A stretch of DNA of 64,000 nucleotides from Streptomyces sp. F63. Its GTDB lineage: Bacteria; Actinomycetota; Actinomycetes; Streptomycetales; Streptomycetaceae. Positions 15,490-23,986 of this stretch are shown here, piece after piece. A model generated the notes under the pieces. The model made no database searches. It had not been told where the DNA came from and saw nothing but the letters and a program-made list of their open reading frames with translations. Numbering within the stretch: the first letter of the stretch is position 1; the number at the start of each line of letters is the position of its first letter. Location of the stretch: positions 1 to 64,000 of the forward strand of contig NZ_JAGPXX010000012.1 in NCBI RefSeq assembly GCF_018070345.1, given 5' to 3'. A program made the translations under genes and the position numbers.

Positions 15490-16950
15490 TCAGCCCTGCC
15501 CGTCCGGGGCCGGCGGCAGGGTGTTGCCCCGCGCCACCCCGGCGTACCAGCGGGCACTGGACTTCGGTGTGCGCGTGCCGGTCGGGTAGTCCACGTACAC
15601 CGCGCCGAACCGCTTGCTGTAGCCGTAGCCCCACTCGAAGTTGTCGAGCAGTGACCAGAGGAAGTAGCCGCGGACGTCCACGCCGGCCTCGATCGCCCGG
15701 TGCACGGCGTCGAGATGGCCGTGCAGATACGCGATCCGGCCCGGGTCGCGCACCTCGCCGTCCGGGCCCGCGTAGTCGTCGAAGGCAGCGCCGTTCTCCG
15801 TGATCACCAACGGCAGCCCGGGGGCGTCGTCCCGGACCCGGAGCAGCAGGTCGTACAGCCCGCTCGGGTCGACGGCCCAGCCCATGGCGGTGGTGTCGCC
15901 CGGCGGCAGATGGAAGGCCACCCGGTCGCCGCCGGGCCAGGGGCTGTGCGGGCTGTCGCCGTGCCCGTCCGAGCGGTGGGCCCCGGCCCCGTCGGAGGCC
16001 GAAACAAGGGTGGGCGTGTAGTAGTTGACGCCCAGGAAGTCCAGCGGCTGCCGGATCTCGGCCGTGTCGCCGTCCCGGACGAAGGACCAGTCCGTGAGAT
16101 GAGCGGTGTCGGCCAGGGTGTCGGCCGGGTACGCGCCGTTCAGCACGGGGCCGGTGAACACCCGGTTGGCGACGCCGTCGATCCGGCGGACGGCGTCCGC
16201 GTCCGCGGCGCTGTCCGTCAGCGGCCGCACCTGGTGCAGATTGAGGGTGACGGAGACCTTCGTGCCGGCGGGCGTCCCGGCGCGCAGCGCCTGGACGGCC
16301 AGCCCGTGGCCGAGGTTGAGGTGGTGTGCCGCGCGCAGCGCCGCCACCTGGTCGGTGCGGCCCGGGGCGTGCACCCCGGAGCCGTAGCCCAGGAAGGCGC
16401 TGCACCAGGGCTCGTTGAGCGTGGTCCAGGTGCGCACCCGGTCGCCGAGCGCCTCGGCGGCCAGAGCGGCGTACTCGGCGAAGCGGTGGGAGGTCTCCCG
16501 CTGCGGCCAGCCGCCCGCGTCCTCCAACTCCTGCGGGAGATCCCAGTGGTACAGGGTGGCGACCGGCTGGATGCCCTTCTCCAGCAGCTCGTCGGCGAGC
16601 CGGCGGTAGAAGTCCAGGCCCTTCTGCAGGGCCGGGCCGCGCCCGGTGGGCTGGACCCGCGGCCAGGAGACGGAGAACCGGTAGGCGCCCACTCCGAGAC
16701 CCGCCATGAGCGCGACGTCCTCGCGCCAGCGGTGGTAGTGCCCGGTGGCGATGTCACCGGTGTCGCCGTTGCGGACCTTTCCGGGTGTACGGGAGAAGGT
16801 GTCCCAGATGGAGGGGGTGCGGCCGTCCAGGTCGGCGGCGCCCTCGATCTGGTAGGCGGCGGTCGCCGTGCCCCAGAGGAAGCCGGGCGGGAAGACGCGG
16901 CCGCCGGCGGACTCCGCGGCGGAGGCGGCGGTACGGGGTGCTGAGGACAC
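15490..16950 (-). CDS. GH1 beta-glucosidase
   Basis: A 486-residue cytosolic glycosidase that splits imported cellobiose or similar beta-glucosides. Acid/base Glu180 lies in TLNEPW and nucleophile Glu385 in VITENGA. The N-terminal GH1 signature FLWGTATAAYQIEGA is at 24-38. No signal peptide. GTG 16950 is preceded by AAGGA at 8 nt. It is the last gene of the ABC sugar transporter set (gap 112 bp with a small hairpin), the order seen in ceb-bglC clusters. Confidence 0.93.
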   Translation of the reverse strand: MSSAPRTAASAAESAGGRVFPPGFLWGTATAAYQIEGAADLDGRTPSIWDTFSRTPGKVRNGDTGDIATGHYHRWREDVALMAGLGVGAYRFSVSWPRVQPTGRGPALQKGLDFYRRLADELLEKGIQPVATLYHWDLPQELEDAGGWPQRETSHRFAEYAALAAEALGDRVRTWTTLNEPWCSAFLGYGSGVHAPGRTDQVAALRAAHHLNLGHGLAVQALRAGTPAGTKVSVTLNLHQVRPLTDSAADADAVRRIDGVANRVFTGPVLNGAYPADTLADTAHLTDWSFVRDGDTAEIRQPLDFLGVNYYTPTLVSASDGAGAHRSDGHGDSPHSPWPGGDRVAFHLPPGDTTAMGWAVDPSGLYDLLLRVRDDAPGLPLVITENGAAFDDYAGPDGEVRDPGRIAYLHGHLDAVHRAIEAGVDVRGYFLWSLLDNFEWGYGYSKRFGAVYVDYPTGTRTPKSSARWYAGVARGNTLPPAPDGQG

Positions 16951-17006
16951 GAGGGGTCCTTCCACGGTGCGGTGGTACGGAGGGGGAGGGGGAGGAAGAC
17001 GAGGGG

Positions 17007-17028
17007 CCGCCCGGTCGGGACCGGGCGG
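17007..17028 (-). terminator. Hairpin between permease and beta-glucosidase genes
   Basis: CCGCCCGGTC and its perfect complement separated by GG: a 10-bp stem with a tight turn. Position within the operon suggests attenuation rather than full termination. Confidence 0.45.
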
Positions 17029-17062
17029 GCGGCGGGGGAGGAAGGGGGAGCGGCGGCGGCCG

Positions 17063-17986
17063 TCAGCCCTTGACCGCGCCCTGCATGATCCCGCCGACGA
17101 TCTGGCGGCCGAAGACGACGAACATGAGCAGCAGCGGCAGGGTGCCGAGCAGCGCGCCGGCCATGATGACCGACTGGTCCCGTACATAGCCCGCACTGAG
17201 CTGGGTCAGGGCGACCGGGATCGTGGGGTTGCTCATGTCCAGGGCGATGAACGGCCAGAAGAAGTCGTTCCAGGCGTGCACGAACGTGATCATGAAGATG
17301 ACGGCCATCGCCGGACGGGCCACCGGCAGCACGATGCTCCAGAAGATCCGCAGCGAGTGCGCGCCGTCGACCCGGCCGGCCTCGATGAGCTCGTCCGGCA
17401 GCGCCTCGGCGAGGTACTGCCGCATGAAGAACACCCCGACCGCGCTGACCAGCGTCGGGAAGATGACGGCGGGCAGCTTCTGCCCCCAGCCCAGCTCGCT
17501 CATCATCATGAACAGCGGGACGACACCCAGTTGGGGCGGGACCATCATCGTGCCGATGACGAGCGTCATCAGGACGGTGCGGCCCCTGAAGCGCAGCTTG
17601 GCGAAGGCGAACCCGGCCAGGGTGGCGAAGAGCACCGTGGACAGGGCGATCGTCCCGGCCACGATGGTGCTGTTGACCAGGGCCTGCCCCATCGCGGCGT
17701 CCTCCCAGGCCGCCGCCAGGTTCGTGAAGAGGTTCGGGCCCGGCAGGAAGGGCGGCGGGGTCTGGCTGACCCGGGTGTTGTCCGTCGAGGCCGCCACCAT
17801 CGTCCAGTACAGCGGGAAGACGGAGAGCAGGGCGGCCAGGATCAGCAGGGCGTAGGCGACCGGGCCCGCGTGGTGCTGGCGGCCCGCCCGGGGGCGCAGC
17901 CGCAGCCGGTTGCGGGCCGGGAACGGCGCGGAATCCGGCCGGGTCCTGCGGGACTCGGCCCGGCCGGGGACGGTTTCGGTGGTCAT
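17063..17986 (-). CDS. Sugar ABC transporter permease (CebG-like)
   Basis: A 307-residue inner-membrane permease of the MalG/CebG type, with six predicted helices starting at AYALLILAALLSVFPLYWTM (near 44). The EAA loop that docks the ATPase reads EAGRVDGAHSLRIFWSIVLP (about 222-241). It pairs with the permease at 18006. No ATPase gene is present; Streptomyces systems of this type share the MsiK ATPase encoded elsewhere. The start codon is ATG 17986, about 20 bp after the upstream gene's stop. Confidence 0.93.
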   Translation of the reverse strand: MTTETVPGRAESRRTRPDSAPFPARNRLRLRPRAGRQHHAGPVAYALLILAALLSVFPLYWTMVAASTDNTRVSQTPPPFLPGPNLFTNLAAAWEDAAMGQALVNSTIVAGTIALSTVLFATLAGFAFAKLRFRGRTVLMTLVIGTMMVPPQLGVVPLFMMMSELGWGQKLPAVIFPTLVSAVGVFFMRQYLAEALPDELIEAGRVDGAHSLRIFWSIVLPVARPAMAVIFMITFVHAWNDFFWPFIALDMSNPTIPVALTQLSAGYVRDQSVIMAGALLGTLPLLLMFVVFGRQIVGGIMQGAVKG

Positions 17987-18005
17987 GGCGGTTACCGCTC
18001 CCTGG

Positions 18006-19109
18006 TCAGGACGAGGACGAGGACGAGGACAAGGACGACGAGGACGGGGAGGGGGAGGAGGAAGCAGGCGGGGCCGGCGAGGGCCGGGCCGGAGCCCGCC
18101 GGGCCGCCATCAGGCGCTTGACCAGGCGCTGCGCCGCGAAGACCAGGATGAGCAGCAGGAACATGGTCCAGGCGACCGTGGCCGCCCGCCCCATCTGGTA
18201 GTTCTTCCAGCCCTCCTCGTACAGCAGCAGTCCGAGGGTCTGGTACTGGTTGTTCACGCCGCCCGTGATGCCGTTCGGGCCCTGGCCGAAGATCAGCGGT
18301 TCGCCGAAGAGCTGGGTGGAACCGATGGTGGACAGCACGATGGTGAAGACGATCGTCGGCCGGATGCCGGGGATGGTCACCGTGCGGAACTGCTGCCAGC
18401 GCGAGGCGCCGTCGATGGCCGCGGCCTCGTACCGGTCCTTGGGGATGGCCTGCATCGCGGCCAGGTACAGCAGGGCGTTGTAGCCGGTCCACCGCCAGAT
18501 GACGATGGAGGAGATGGCGAACTGGGCGGGCCACTTCTGGCTCTCCCAGTCGACGTTGTCGAAGCCGAAGAGGCTCAGAAACCAGTTGATCATGCCGAAG
18601 TCGCGCTCGAAGAGCATGGTGAAGACGAGCGCGGCGGCGCCGACGGAGGTCGCGTACGGGGTGAGGGCCGCGACACGGAAGAAGGCCGAGCCGCGCATCC
18701 GGTAGTTCAGCAGGTGGGCCAGGCCCAGGGCCATCAGCAGTTGCGGGACCGCCGAGATCACGCCGATGGTGACGGTGTTGGCGACCGCGTTCCAGAACCG
18801 CTCGTCCCGCAGGAGCTCCGTGTAGTTCTGCAGCCCCTGCCACACCATCACGTCCATGGTGGCGAGTTCCACGTCGTGGAGGGAGATCCAGGACGTGTAG
18901 AGCAGCGGGTAGAAGCTGAAGGCGGCGAAGATCACGAAGAACGGGGCGATGAACGTGTACGGCGCCGCCCGTACGTCCAGCCGGTGGAAGAGGGTGCGCC
19001 GGCGCTGCCGGGTCTCTCCGGAGGCGGCGCCGGAGCCGGGCCCTCCGGGGGCGCCGGCCGGGGCGTCCTGCGGCCCGTCGGCCGGGGGTACCGAGGTGGA
19101 GGTGGCCAC
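18006..19109 (-). CDS. Sugar ABC transporter permease (CebF-like)
   Basis: A 367-residue MalF/CebF-type permease with six membrane helices (first near 52, PYTFIAPFFVIFAAFSFYPLL split at its Pro) and EAA loop YEAAAIDGASRWQQFRTVTI. After the last helix (about 318-340) there is an odd tail of about 25 residues made almost only of Ala, Pro and Ser, ending in a run of serines. The tail is encoded by a GACGAG-type repeat at the gene's 3' end (18009-18055). It is probably disordered and may reflect repeat expansion. GGAAGG lies before ATG 19109. Confidence 0.92.
   Translation of the reverse strand: MATSTSVPPADGPQDAPAGAPGGPGSGAASGETRQRRRTLFHRLDVRAAPYTFIAPFFVIFAAFSFYPLLYTSWISLHDVELATMDVMVWQGLQNYTELLRDERFWNAVANTVTIGVISAVPQLLMALGLAHLLNYRMRGSAFFRVAALTPYATSVGAAALVFTMLFERDFGMINWFLSLFGFDNVDWESQKWPAQFAISSIVIWRWTGYNALLYLAAMQAIPKDRYEAAAIDGASRWQQFRTVTIPGIRPTIVFTIVLSTIGSTQLFGEPLIFGQGPNGITGGVNNQYQTLGLLLYEEGWKNYQMGRAATVAWTMFLLLILVFAAQRLVKRLMAARRAPARPSPAPPASSSPSPSSSSLSSSSSSS
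18009..18055. repeat. Degenerate GACGAG hexamer repeat in coding 3' end
   Basis: A run of GACGAG and related units encodes the poly-Ser tail of the CebF-like permease on the minus strand. On the other strand it would read as alternating Thr-Arg. Confidence 0.7.
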
Positions 19110-19149
19110 GGAGGCTTCCTTCCGTCACGTCGTGGGCGGGGCGGGCGGA

Positions 19150-19185
19150 CCCGGTGGCCGCCGCCGCGGGCGGGCGGCCACCGGG
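19150..19185 (-). terminator. Intra-operon hairpin after binding-protein gene
   Basis: CCCGGTGGCCGCC and its exact complement give a 13-bp stem with a 10-nt loop, 14 bp past the binding-protein stop and before the first permease. Such hairpins usually stabilise the binding-protein mRNA and lower permease expression. Confidence 0.65.
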
Positions 19186-19198
19186 CGTCGCGGGAGGG

Positions 19199-20503
19199 TC
19201 AGCCGACGGCCTTCTCGACGCGCTCGTTGGTGGTCTTCCGCGCCTCCGCGGGGCTCTTGCCCTGCTCGATCAGCTGGAGGCCCTGGGAGAAGATGTCCTT
19301 GATGGTGCCGTCCTTGCGGCCCAGGACCTGCTCCTCGGGGATGTCCTTGGCGGCGGCGCCGAAGATCTCACCGATCGGCGCGTCGTTGAAGTACTCCGAC
19401 TTCGCCCCGGAGACCGCCGGGTCCTGCAGCGCCTCCTCGGAGGACGGGAAGTTGCCCAGCTCCTGGAAGAGGTACGCCTGCTGCTCCGGCGCGGTCAGCC
19501 AGGCGACCAGCTTCTTGGCCTCCTCCTTCACCGGGCTCTTCTCCATGACGCCGAGGAAGGAGCCGCCCCAGTTGGCGCCCTTCGGCGCCCTGGCCACGTC
19601 CCACTTGCCCTTGTTCTCCGGGCCGGCCTTCTCGCTGATATGGGCGAGCATCCAGGCCGGGCAGACGGTGGTGGCGAAGGTGCTGTTCGCCAGGCCCGGG
19701 TCCCAGCCGGGCTGGAACTGCCGCAGCTTGGCGGTGAGTCCGGCCGTCGCGGTCTCGGAGGCCAGCTCCCATGCCTCCTGGACGGCGGGGTTCGTCTGGT
19801 GGATCAGCTCGCCGTTCTTGTCGTAGAACTGCTCCGAGTTGCCGTAGATCATGGCGTTGAAGAGGCCCGAGGCGCTGTCCAGATAGGCGGCCTTGTCACC
19901 CTTGAGGCCCTTCTTGAACTTCTTGCCGGTTTCGACGTACTCGGACCAGTCCTTCTCCCAGAGCTTGGACACCTCCTCGCGGTCGCCCGGCAGCCCGGCC
20001 TTCTCGAAGAGGTCCCGGCGGTAGCAGACGGCCATCGGGCCGATGTCCGTGCCCAGGCCGATGATCTTGTCCTTGGGGGTGGTGACCTGGCTGAGCTTCC
20101 AGGGGAGGAAGTGGTCGATGCCCTGCACGTCCGACAGGTCCGCGAACTTGTCGGCCTGGGTGTCGACGAGTTCCTTGGCCCGGCCGATCTCTATGCCCTG
20201 GATGTCCTTCAGCCCGCTCCCGGCCGCGAGACGGGTCTGCAGGGCCGTGTAGTACGTCTGCTCGTCGCCGGCCACGTCGGCCTCGACGACGATGCCCGGG
20301 TTCTCCTTCATGTAGCGCTTCAGGAGTTCGGTCTCCTTGAAGCCCATGACGCCGAACAGCCCCATAGTGATCTTCGTCTTGCCGTCGGCCGTCTTCCCGC
20401 TTTCGCCGTCCCCGCCCCCGCAGCCCGCGACGAGCGCGAGGGAGAGGGCGGCCGATACGGCGGCTACGACTCTTGTACCAACTGCCTTGCGGACACTGCC
20501 CAT
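19199..20503 (-). CDS. Sugar-binding lipoprotein of ABC transporter (CebE-like)
   Basis: A 434-residue extracellular solute-binding protein. The signal has a lipobox LVAGC (Cys27) followed by the GGG linker, so it is lipid-anchored. The mature part fits bacterial family 1 sugar-binding proteins. AGGAGG before ATG 20503 fixes the start. It heads an operon with two permeases and a GH1 beta-glucosidase, and its promoter carries two LacI-type operators, so the ligand is probably cellobiose or another beta-glucoside; the exact sugar cannot be read from sequence. Confidence 0.9.
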   Translation of the reverse strand: MGSVRKAVGTRVVAAVSAALSLALVAGCGGGDGESGKTADGKTKITMGLFGVMGFKETELLKRYMKENPGIVVEADVAGDEQTYYTALQTRLAAGSGLKDIQGIEIGRAKELVDTQADKFADLSDVQGIDHFLPWKLSQVTTPKDKIIGLGTDIGPMAVCYRRDLFEKAGLPGDREEVSKLWEKDWSEYVETGKKFKKGLKGDKAAYLDSASGLFNAMIYGNSEQFYDKNGELIHQTNPAVQEAWELASETATAGLTAKLRQFQPGWDPGLANSTFATTVCPAWMLAHISEKAGPENKGKWDVARAPKGANWGGSFLGVMEKSPVKEEAKKLVAWLTAPEQQAYLFQELGNFPSSEEALQDPAVSGAKSEYFNDAPIGEIFGAAAKDIPEEQVLGRKDGTIKDIFSQGLQLIEQGKSPAEARKTTNERVEKAVG

Positions 20504-20579
20504 GACGTCCTCCTCGTGGTGGCGCCGGAGCGCCGGGGCCTGGCTCTGTGAGGCTGTCCCACCGCGCGCTGGGCTAGGG

Positions 20580-20593
20580 TGGGATCGTTCCCA
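20580..20593. promoter_or_regulatory. CebR-type operator 1
   Basis: TGGGATCGTTCCCA, a near-palindrome close to the CebR box TGGGAGCGCTCCCA. It lies 77 bp upstream of the binding-protein start, between that gene and the divergent LacI regulator. Confidence 0.8.
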
Positions 20594-20601
20594 TCGCCGG
20601 G

Positions 20602-20615
20602 TGGGAACGATCCCA
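20602..20615. promoter_or_regulatory. CebR-type operator 2
   Basis: TGGGAACGATCCCA is the exact reverse complement of operator 1. The two centres are 22 bp apart, about two helical turns, allowing two LacI dimers on the same DNA face. Confidence 0.8.
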
Positions 20616-20792
20616 CCGGGGTTGCTGATGACTGTGTGACCGAAAGCGGATGGCGTCAAGAAGAGAAGTCGTCTCCGTTACGAGAACGTGTCCGAGTCCC
20701 CGGCGGCCGGGCGGCGGGCGGTCCGCCGTCTGGCACAATGCGCTGCTAGGCGCCGTACGCGGCGCCGTGCAGGAGAGGAGAGACGGGAGCCC

Positions 20793-21809
20793 ATGGGCGC
20801 CAGTCAACGGCCAACTATTAAAACCGTGGCCGCGCGAGCCGGTGTCGGCCGCACCACGGTCTCCCGCGTCCTCAACGGTTCGCCCCTGGTCAGTGACGCG
20901 GCCAAGGCCGCCGTCGAGGCCGCGATCAGCGAACTCAACTACGTCCCCAACTCGGTGGCCCGGAGCCTCGTCACCAGCCGGGCCGACTCCATCGCCCTGG
21001 TGATCCCCGAGTCCGAGAGCCGCCTCGGCTCCGAACCGTACTTCTCCGCCGTCATCCGCGGCGTGAGCACCGGACTCGCCGAGAGCCAGATCCAGTTGCT
21101 TCTCATTCTGGTCCGCGACCAGCGGGAACTGGACCAGTTCACCCGCTTCCTGGCCGCCCGGCGCGTGGACGGGGTGCTGCTCGTCTCCGTCCACCGCGAC
21201 GACCCGCTGCCCGGCCTGCTGGAGGAGATGGGCCTGCCGACCGTCCTCGCCGGCCGCCGGTCGCCGGACGAGGCCCTGCCGCACGTCCACTCCGACAACC
21301 TCGGCGGTGCCGCCGAGGCGGTGCGCCATCTGCTGGAGCGGGGACGCACCAGGATCGCCACCATCAGCGGCCCCCTCGACATGGACGTCGGCCACAGCCG
21401 GCTGCAGGGCTGGCGCGACGAATTGCGGCGCGGCGGCCTGGAGCCCGACGAGAGCATGGCCGAGCACGCCGACTTCACCGAGGAGGGCGGCCGCGCCGCG
21501 GTCCGCGCCCTGCTGGAGAGACACCCCGGCCTGGACGCGGTCTTCGCCGCCTCGGACGTGATGGCGGCCGGCGCCCTGGCCGAACTGCGCAAGCAGGGAC
21601 GGCGGGTCCCGCAGGACGTGGCGGTGGTCGGCTTCGACGACTCGATCATCGCCCGCCACACCGACCCGCCGCTGACCACGGTCCGCCAGCCCGTGGAGGA
21701 ACTGGGCCGCAGGATAACGGAGTTGCTGCTCAAGGAGATCGAGGAGCCGGGGAGCGCGGAGCACTCCCTCGTCCTGCCCACGTCGCTCGTCGTCCGCGAC
21801 TCCAGCTGA
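20793..21809 (+). CDS. LacI-family regulator (CebR-like)
   Basis: A 338-residue repressor. The N-terminal HTH reads PTIKTVAARAGVGRTTVSRVLNG (residues 7-29, shown in two helices), the hinge is near 50-60, and a periplasmic-binding-like sugar domain fills the rest (GVLLVSVHRDDPL, VFAASDVMAAGAL, VGFDDS). GGGAG precedes ATG 20793. It faces the ceb-like operon, and two palindromes in the shared 289-bp region are its likely sites. Inducer is probably cellobiose or a related disaccharide. It is closely similar in layout to the second LacI at 37462. Confidence 0.92.
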   Translation: MGASQRPTIKTVAARAGVGRTTVSRVLNGSPLVSDAAKAAVEAAISELNYVPNSVARSLVTSRADSIALVIPESESRLGSEPYFSAVIRGVSTGLAESQIQLLLILVRDQRELDQFTRFLAARRVDGVLLVSVHRDDPLPGLLEEMGLPTVLAGRRSPDEALPHVHSDNLGGAAEAVRHLLERGRTRIATISGPLDMDVGHSRLQGWRDELRRGGLEPDESMAEHADFTEEGGRAAVRALLERHPGLDAVFAASDVMAAGALAELRKQGRRVPQDVAVVGFDDSIIARHTDPPLTTVRQPVEELGRRITELLLKEIEEPGSAEHSLVLPTSLVVRDSS

Positions 21810-21954
21810 TCCCGCGTGCCGCCCCGGGCGGCCCGGACCGGGGGGCTCGCCGCCGTCCGCCCGGTCCGTCCCGCCGGAGGCATGTCCTCCCCTCGCCCGC
21901 GTTGCCGGCCTCGCCGCGTCACGTCCCGGCACGTCGCGCCAAGGAGGAGCACAC

Positions 21955-22373
21955 ATGCGGAGAAAGCGCGTCTCCGGCTTGGCCGCGGGTCGTCAGCGCG
22001 GCCCTCGCCCTCACCCTGCCGGTCCTCCCGGCGGGCCCGGCCGCGGCCGCCTCACCGGCCGCCGCGGCGGGGTCCTCGCCGACCCTCACGATCGTCCCGG
22101 ACCAGCCGTCCGGGACGGACCCGCGCAGCACCGTCACCCCGGAGTGCGACCCGCCCGGCGGCACGCACCCCGATCCCAAGGAAGCGTGCGCGGTGCCGGC
22201 CGCGGCGGGCGGGTACGTCGAGCGGATCGAACCCGGCTCCGGTGGCTGCCCGGGACTCTGGGCGCCGGTGACCGTCCACGCCGACGGCCACTGGGGCGCC
22301 CGCCGGGTCACCTTCGAGGAGCTCCAACCGCGGCTGCGCGGCCGCCGCCACCGCGGGCGTCTTCCGCTTCTGA
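21955..22373 (+). pseudogene. Frameshifted Streptomyces subtilisin inhibitor (SSI)
   Basis: AAGGAGGAG precedes an ATG at 21955 that starts a basic signal-peptide N-region (MRRKRVSGLA). The hydrophobic core and mature domain (VVSAALALTLPVLPAG; CDPPGGTHPDPKEAC; APVTVHADGHWGARRVTF) continue in the next frame, and the final segment (SNRGCAAAATAGVFRF then TGA) needs another shift in the same direction. The two shifts lie near 21985 and 22315. All pieces together match a full SSI-family protease inhibitor. The reactive-site loop reads GGCPGLWAP, with Gly where Met or Lys is usual. Either a pseudogene or two sequence errors. Confidence 0.75.
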
Positions 22374-22442
22374 CCGCGCCCCGGCCGCACCGTGAGCGCA
22401 CGGTCCTGGGCCGCGCACCTCCCGCCCGGGGCCCCGACGGCG

Positions 22443-22448
22443 CATACT
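22443..22448 (+). promoter_or_regulatory. -10 element for leaderless gene
   Basis: CATACT lies seven bases before the ATG at 22456, the spacing expected when transcription starts at the start codon. Confidence 0.35.
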
Positions 22449-22455
22449 GGGGGCA

Positions 22456-22677
22456 ATGTCAAAGTCAGCCGGATACCGGCGCCACCTGCCCTCCAGCCCC
22501 TTCAACACCCCGGTCGTGCCGCCGCCCGAGCAGTTCGCGGTCGGAAACCGGGTCACTCACGACGAGCACGGCCTCGGCCGGGTCATCGGCGTCGAGGACG
22601 AAACCGCGGTCCTGGTGGACTTCGGCGGCCTTCGCGCACGCGTCAAGAGTCCCTTCAGCAAGATGACCAAGCTCTGA
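22456..22677 (+). CDS. Small conserved Streptomyces protein, tudor/CarD-like core
   Basis: A 73-residue protein. After a basic, Pro-rich N-terminus it has QFAVGNRVTHDEHGLGRVIGV and VLVDFGGLRARV, a short five-strand barrel pattern (G-x-x-V-x-H-x-x-x-G-x-G-x-V) shared with CarD and UvrD-tail domains that bind RNA polymerase or nucleic acid. I recognise it as a common small Streptomyces protein of unknown role. CATACT seven bases before the ATG with no clear ribosome site suggests leaderless translation. Confidence 0.75.
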   Translation: MSKSAGYRRHLPSSPFNTPVVPPPEQFAVGNRVTHDEHGLGRVIGVEDETAVLVDFGGLRARVKSPFSKMTKL

Positions 22678-22889
22678 GGCGCCGGCCGCCCGTCGTCCCG
22701 GCCGCGGGCCGGCTCGGCGGGCGCGCCGGCCACCTCGCGGGGCCGTCGGCACGGCCCGGGCCCCGCCCCGGGCCCCGTACCGGCGGTCCCGGACGGCGGC
22801 GCCCGGGACCGGGCAGCCGTCCCCCACCGGCGCCCGAGAGGCGCCGTCCGGCCGATCCGGCCGTCCTTCCCCTGAACCGGAGACCTCCC

Positions 22890-23048
22890 ATCCACCACAC
22901 GACCTCGCTCTTCTCCGCCGTCGAAGCGGAGCGGACCACCACGCCGGAGGCCCCCGGGCCCCCGGCCACGAACCCCTTCCTGACCCCCGTCTTCGACGAG
23001 ACGATCCGCGGAGCGGAGGACGACGTCGAGGACGCCGCGGGCCGGTAG
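22890..23048 (+). CDS. Candidate 52-codon small ORF with ATC start
   Basis: GGAG (22879-22882) is followed at 7 nt by ATC CAC CAC ACG, and the frame stays open for 52 codons to TAG. Nearly every codon ends in G or C. The peptide reads IHHTTSLFSAVEAERT at the N-terminus and NPFLTPVFDETIRG then EDDVEDAAGR at the C-terminus, with an acidic tail. It lies in a 505-bp gap otherwise empty. ATC is a rare start; a base change from ATG is possible. No relative is recognised and no modifying enzyme sits next to it. Confidence 0.4.
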   Translation: MHHTTSLFSAVEAERTTTPEAPGPPATNPFLTPVFDETIRGAEDDVEDAAGR

Positions 23049-23182
23049 GCGCGCGGCGCCCCGCCCGGGCGCACGCCGTTCCCCGCCGGAGCCGGCCGGG
23101 GGACGGCCGCCGGGCGGCTGTCGGTGGCCGGTGGCAGGCTGATGTCCACGGACAGGACGGACGGCCCGCCGAAAGGAACCCC

Positions 23183-23986
23183 GTGATCACCACCGACTTC
23201 GTCACCGGCTCTCCCTTCTGGATCGATCTCGGCACCCCCGATGTCGAGGCCACGGCCGCCTTCTACGGCGCGGTCCTCGACTGGGAGTTCCGGCCCACCG
23301 GCCCCGAAGCCGGGGGCTACGGCCTGTTCCGCCGCGACGGCAGGGTGGTGGCCGCGGCCGGCCGGCTCACCGAGGAGGGCGCCCGCCCCGCCTGGACGGT
23401 CTACTTCCTCACCCCGGACGCGGAGGCCGCGGCCCAGACCGTGGAGCAGGCCGGCGGCTCGGTGCGGGTGCCCCCGTCCGACATGGGCGGTGAGGGCCGG
23501 ATGGCCCAGCTCACCGACCCGCTCGGGGGGCAGTTCGCCGTCTGGCAGCCCGGGTCGGAGACGGGCCTGGAATCGGTGGACGCGCCGGGGGCCCTGTGCT
23601 GGGTCGAGCTGTACACCACCGACGCGACCGCCGCGCAGGAGTTCTACCGCGGTCTCCTCGGCTGGGAGACGCAGGACATGGACATGCCCGGCGGCGGAGG
23701 CGGCAGCTACACCCTCGTCGCCCCCGGCGGCCTGGGCCAGGAGCGGATGCACGGCGGCATCATGGAGCTCCCGGCGGAGCAGCTGAAGCCGACCGGCGGA
23801 CGCCCCTACTGGCACCCGGTGTTCGCGGTCGAGGACTGCGACGCCACGGTCGCCCGGGTCGGCGAGCACGGCGGCACGGTGCCCATGGGGCCGGAGACCG
23901 CCGAGGGCGTCGGCCGGATGGCCGTGTGCGCCGACCCGTTCGGGGCGGACTTCGTGGTGCTCACCCCCTCCCCTTCCGGCAACTGA
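23183..23986 (+). CDS. Two-domain VOC (glyoxalase-like) protein
   Basis: A 267-residue protein with two vicinal-oxygen-chelate domains (about 8-125 and 138-262). Each has the typical FYGAVLDWEF / FYRGLLGWET helix and a PxGGxFAVWQ / PFGADFVVL end. Such proteins serve as dioxygenases, lyases or resistance binding proteins; the substrate here is unknown. AAAGGAA precedes GTG 23183. Confidence 0.88.
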   Translation: MITTDFVTGSPFWIDLGTPDVEATAAFYGAVLDWEFRPTGPEAGGYGLFRRDGRVVAAAGRLTEEGARPAWTVYFLTPDAEAAAQTVEQAGGSVRVPPSDMGGEGRMAQLTDPLGGQFAVWQPGSETGLESVDAPGALCWVELYTTDATAAQEFYRGLLGWETQDMDMPGGGGGSYTLVAPGGLGQERMHGGIMELPAEQLKPTGGRPYWHPVFAVEDCDATVARVGEHGGTVPMGPETAEGVGRMAVCADPFGADFVVLTPSPSGN

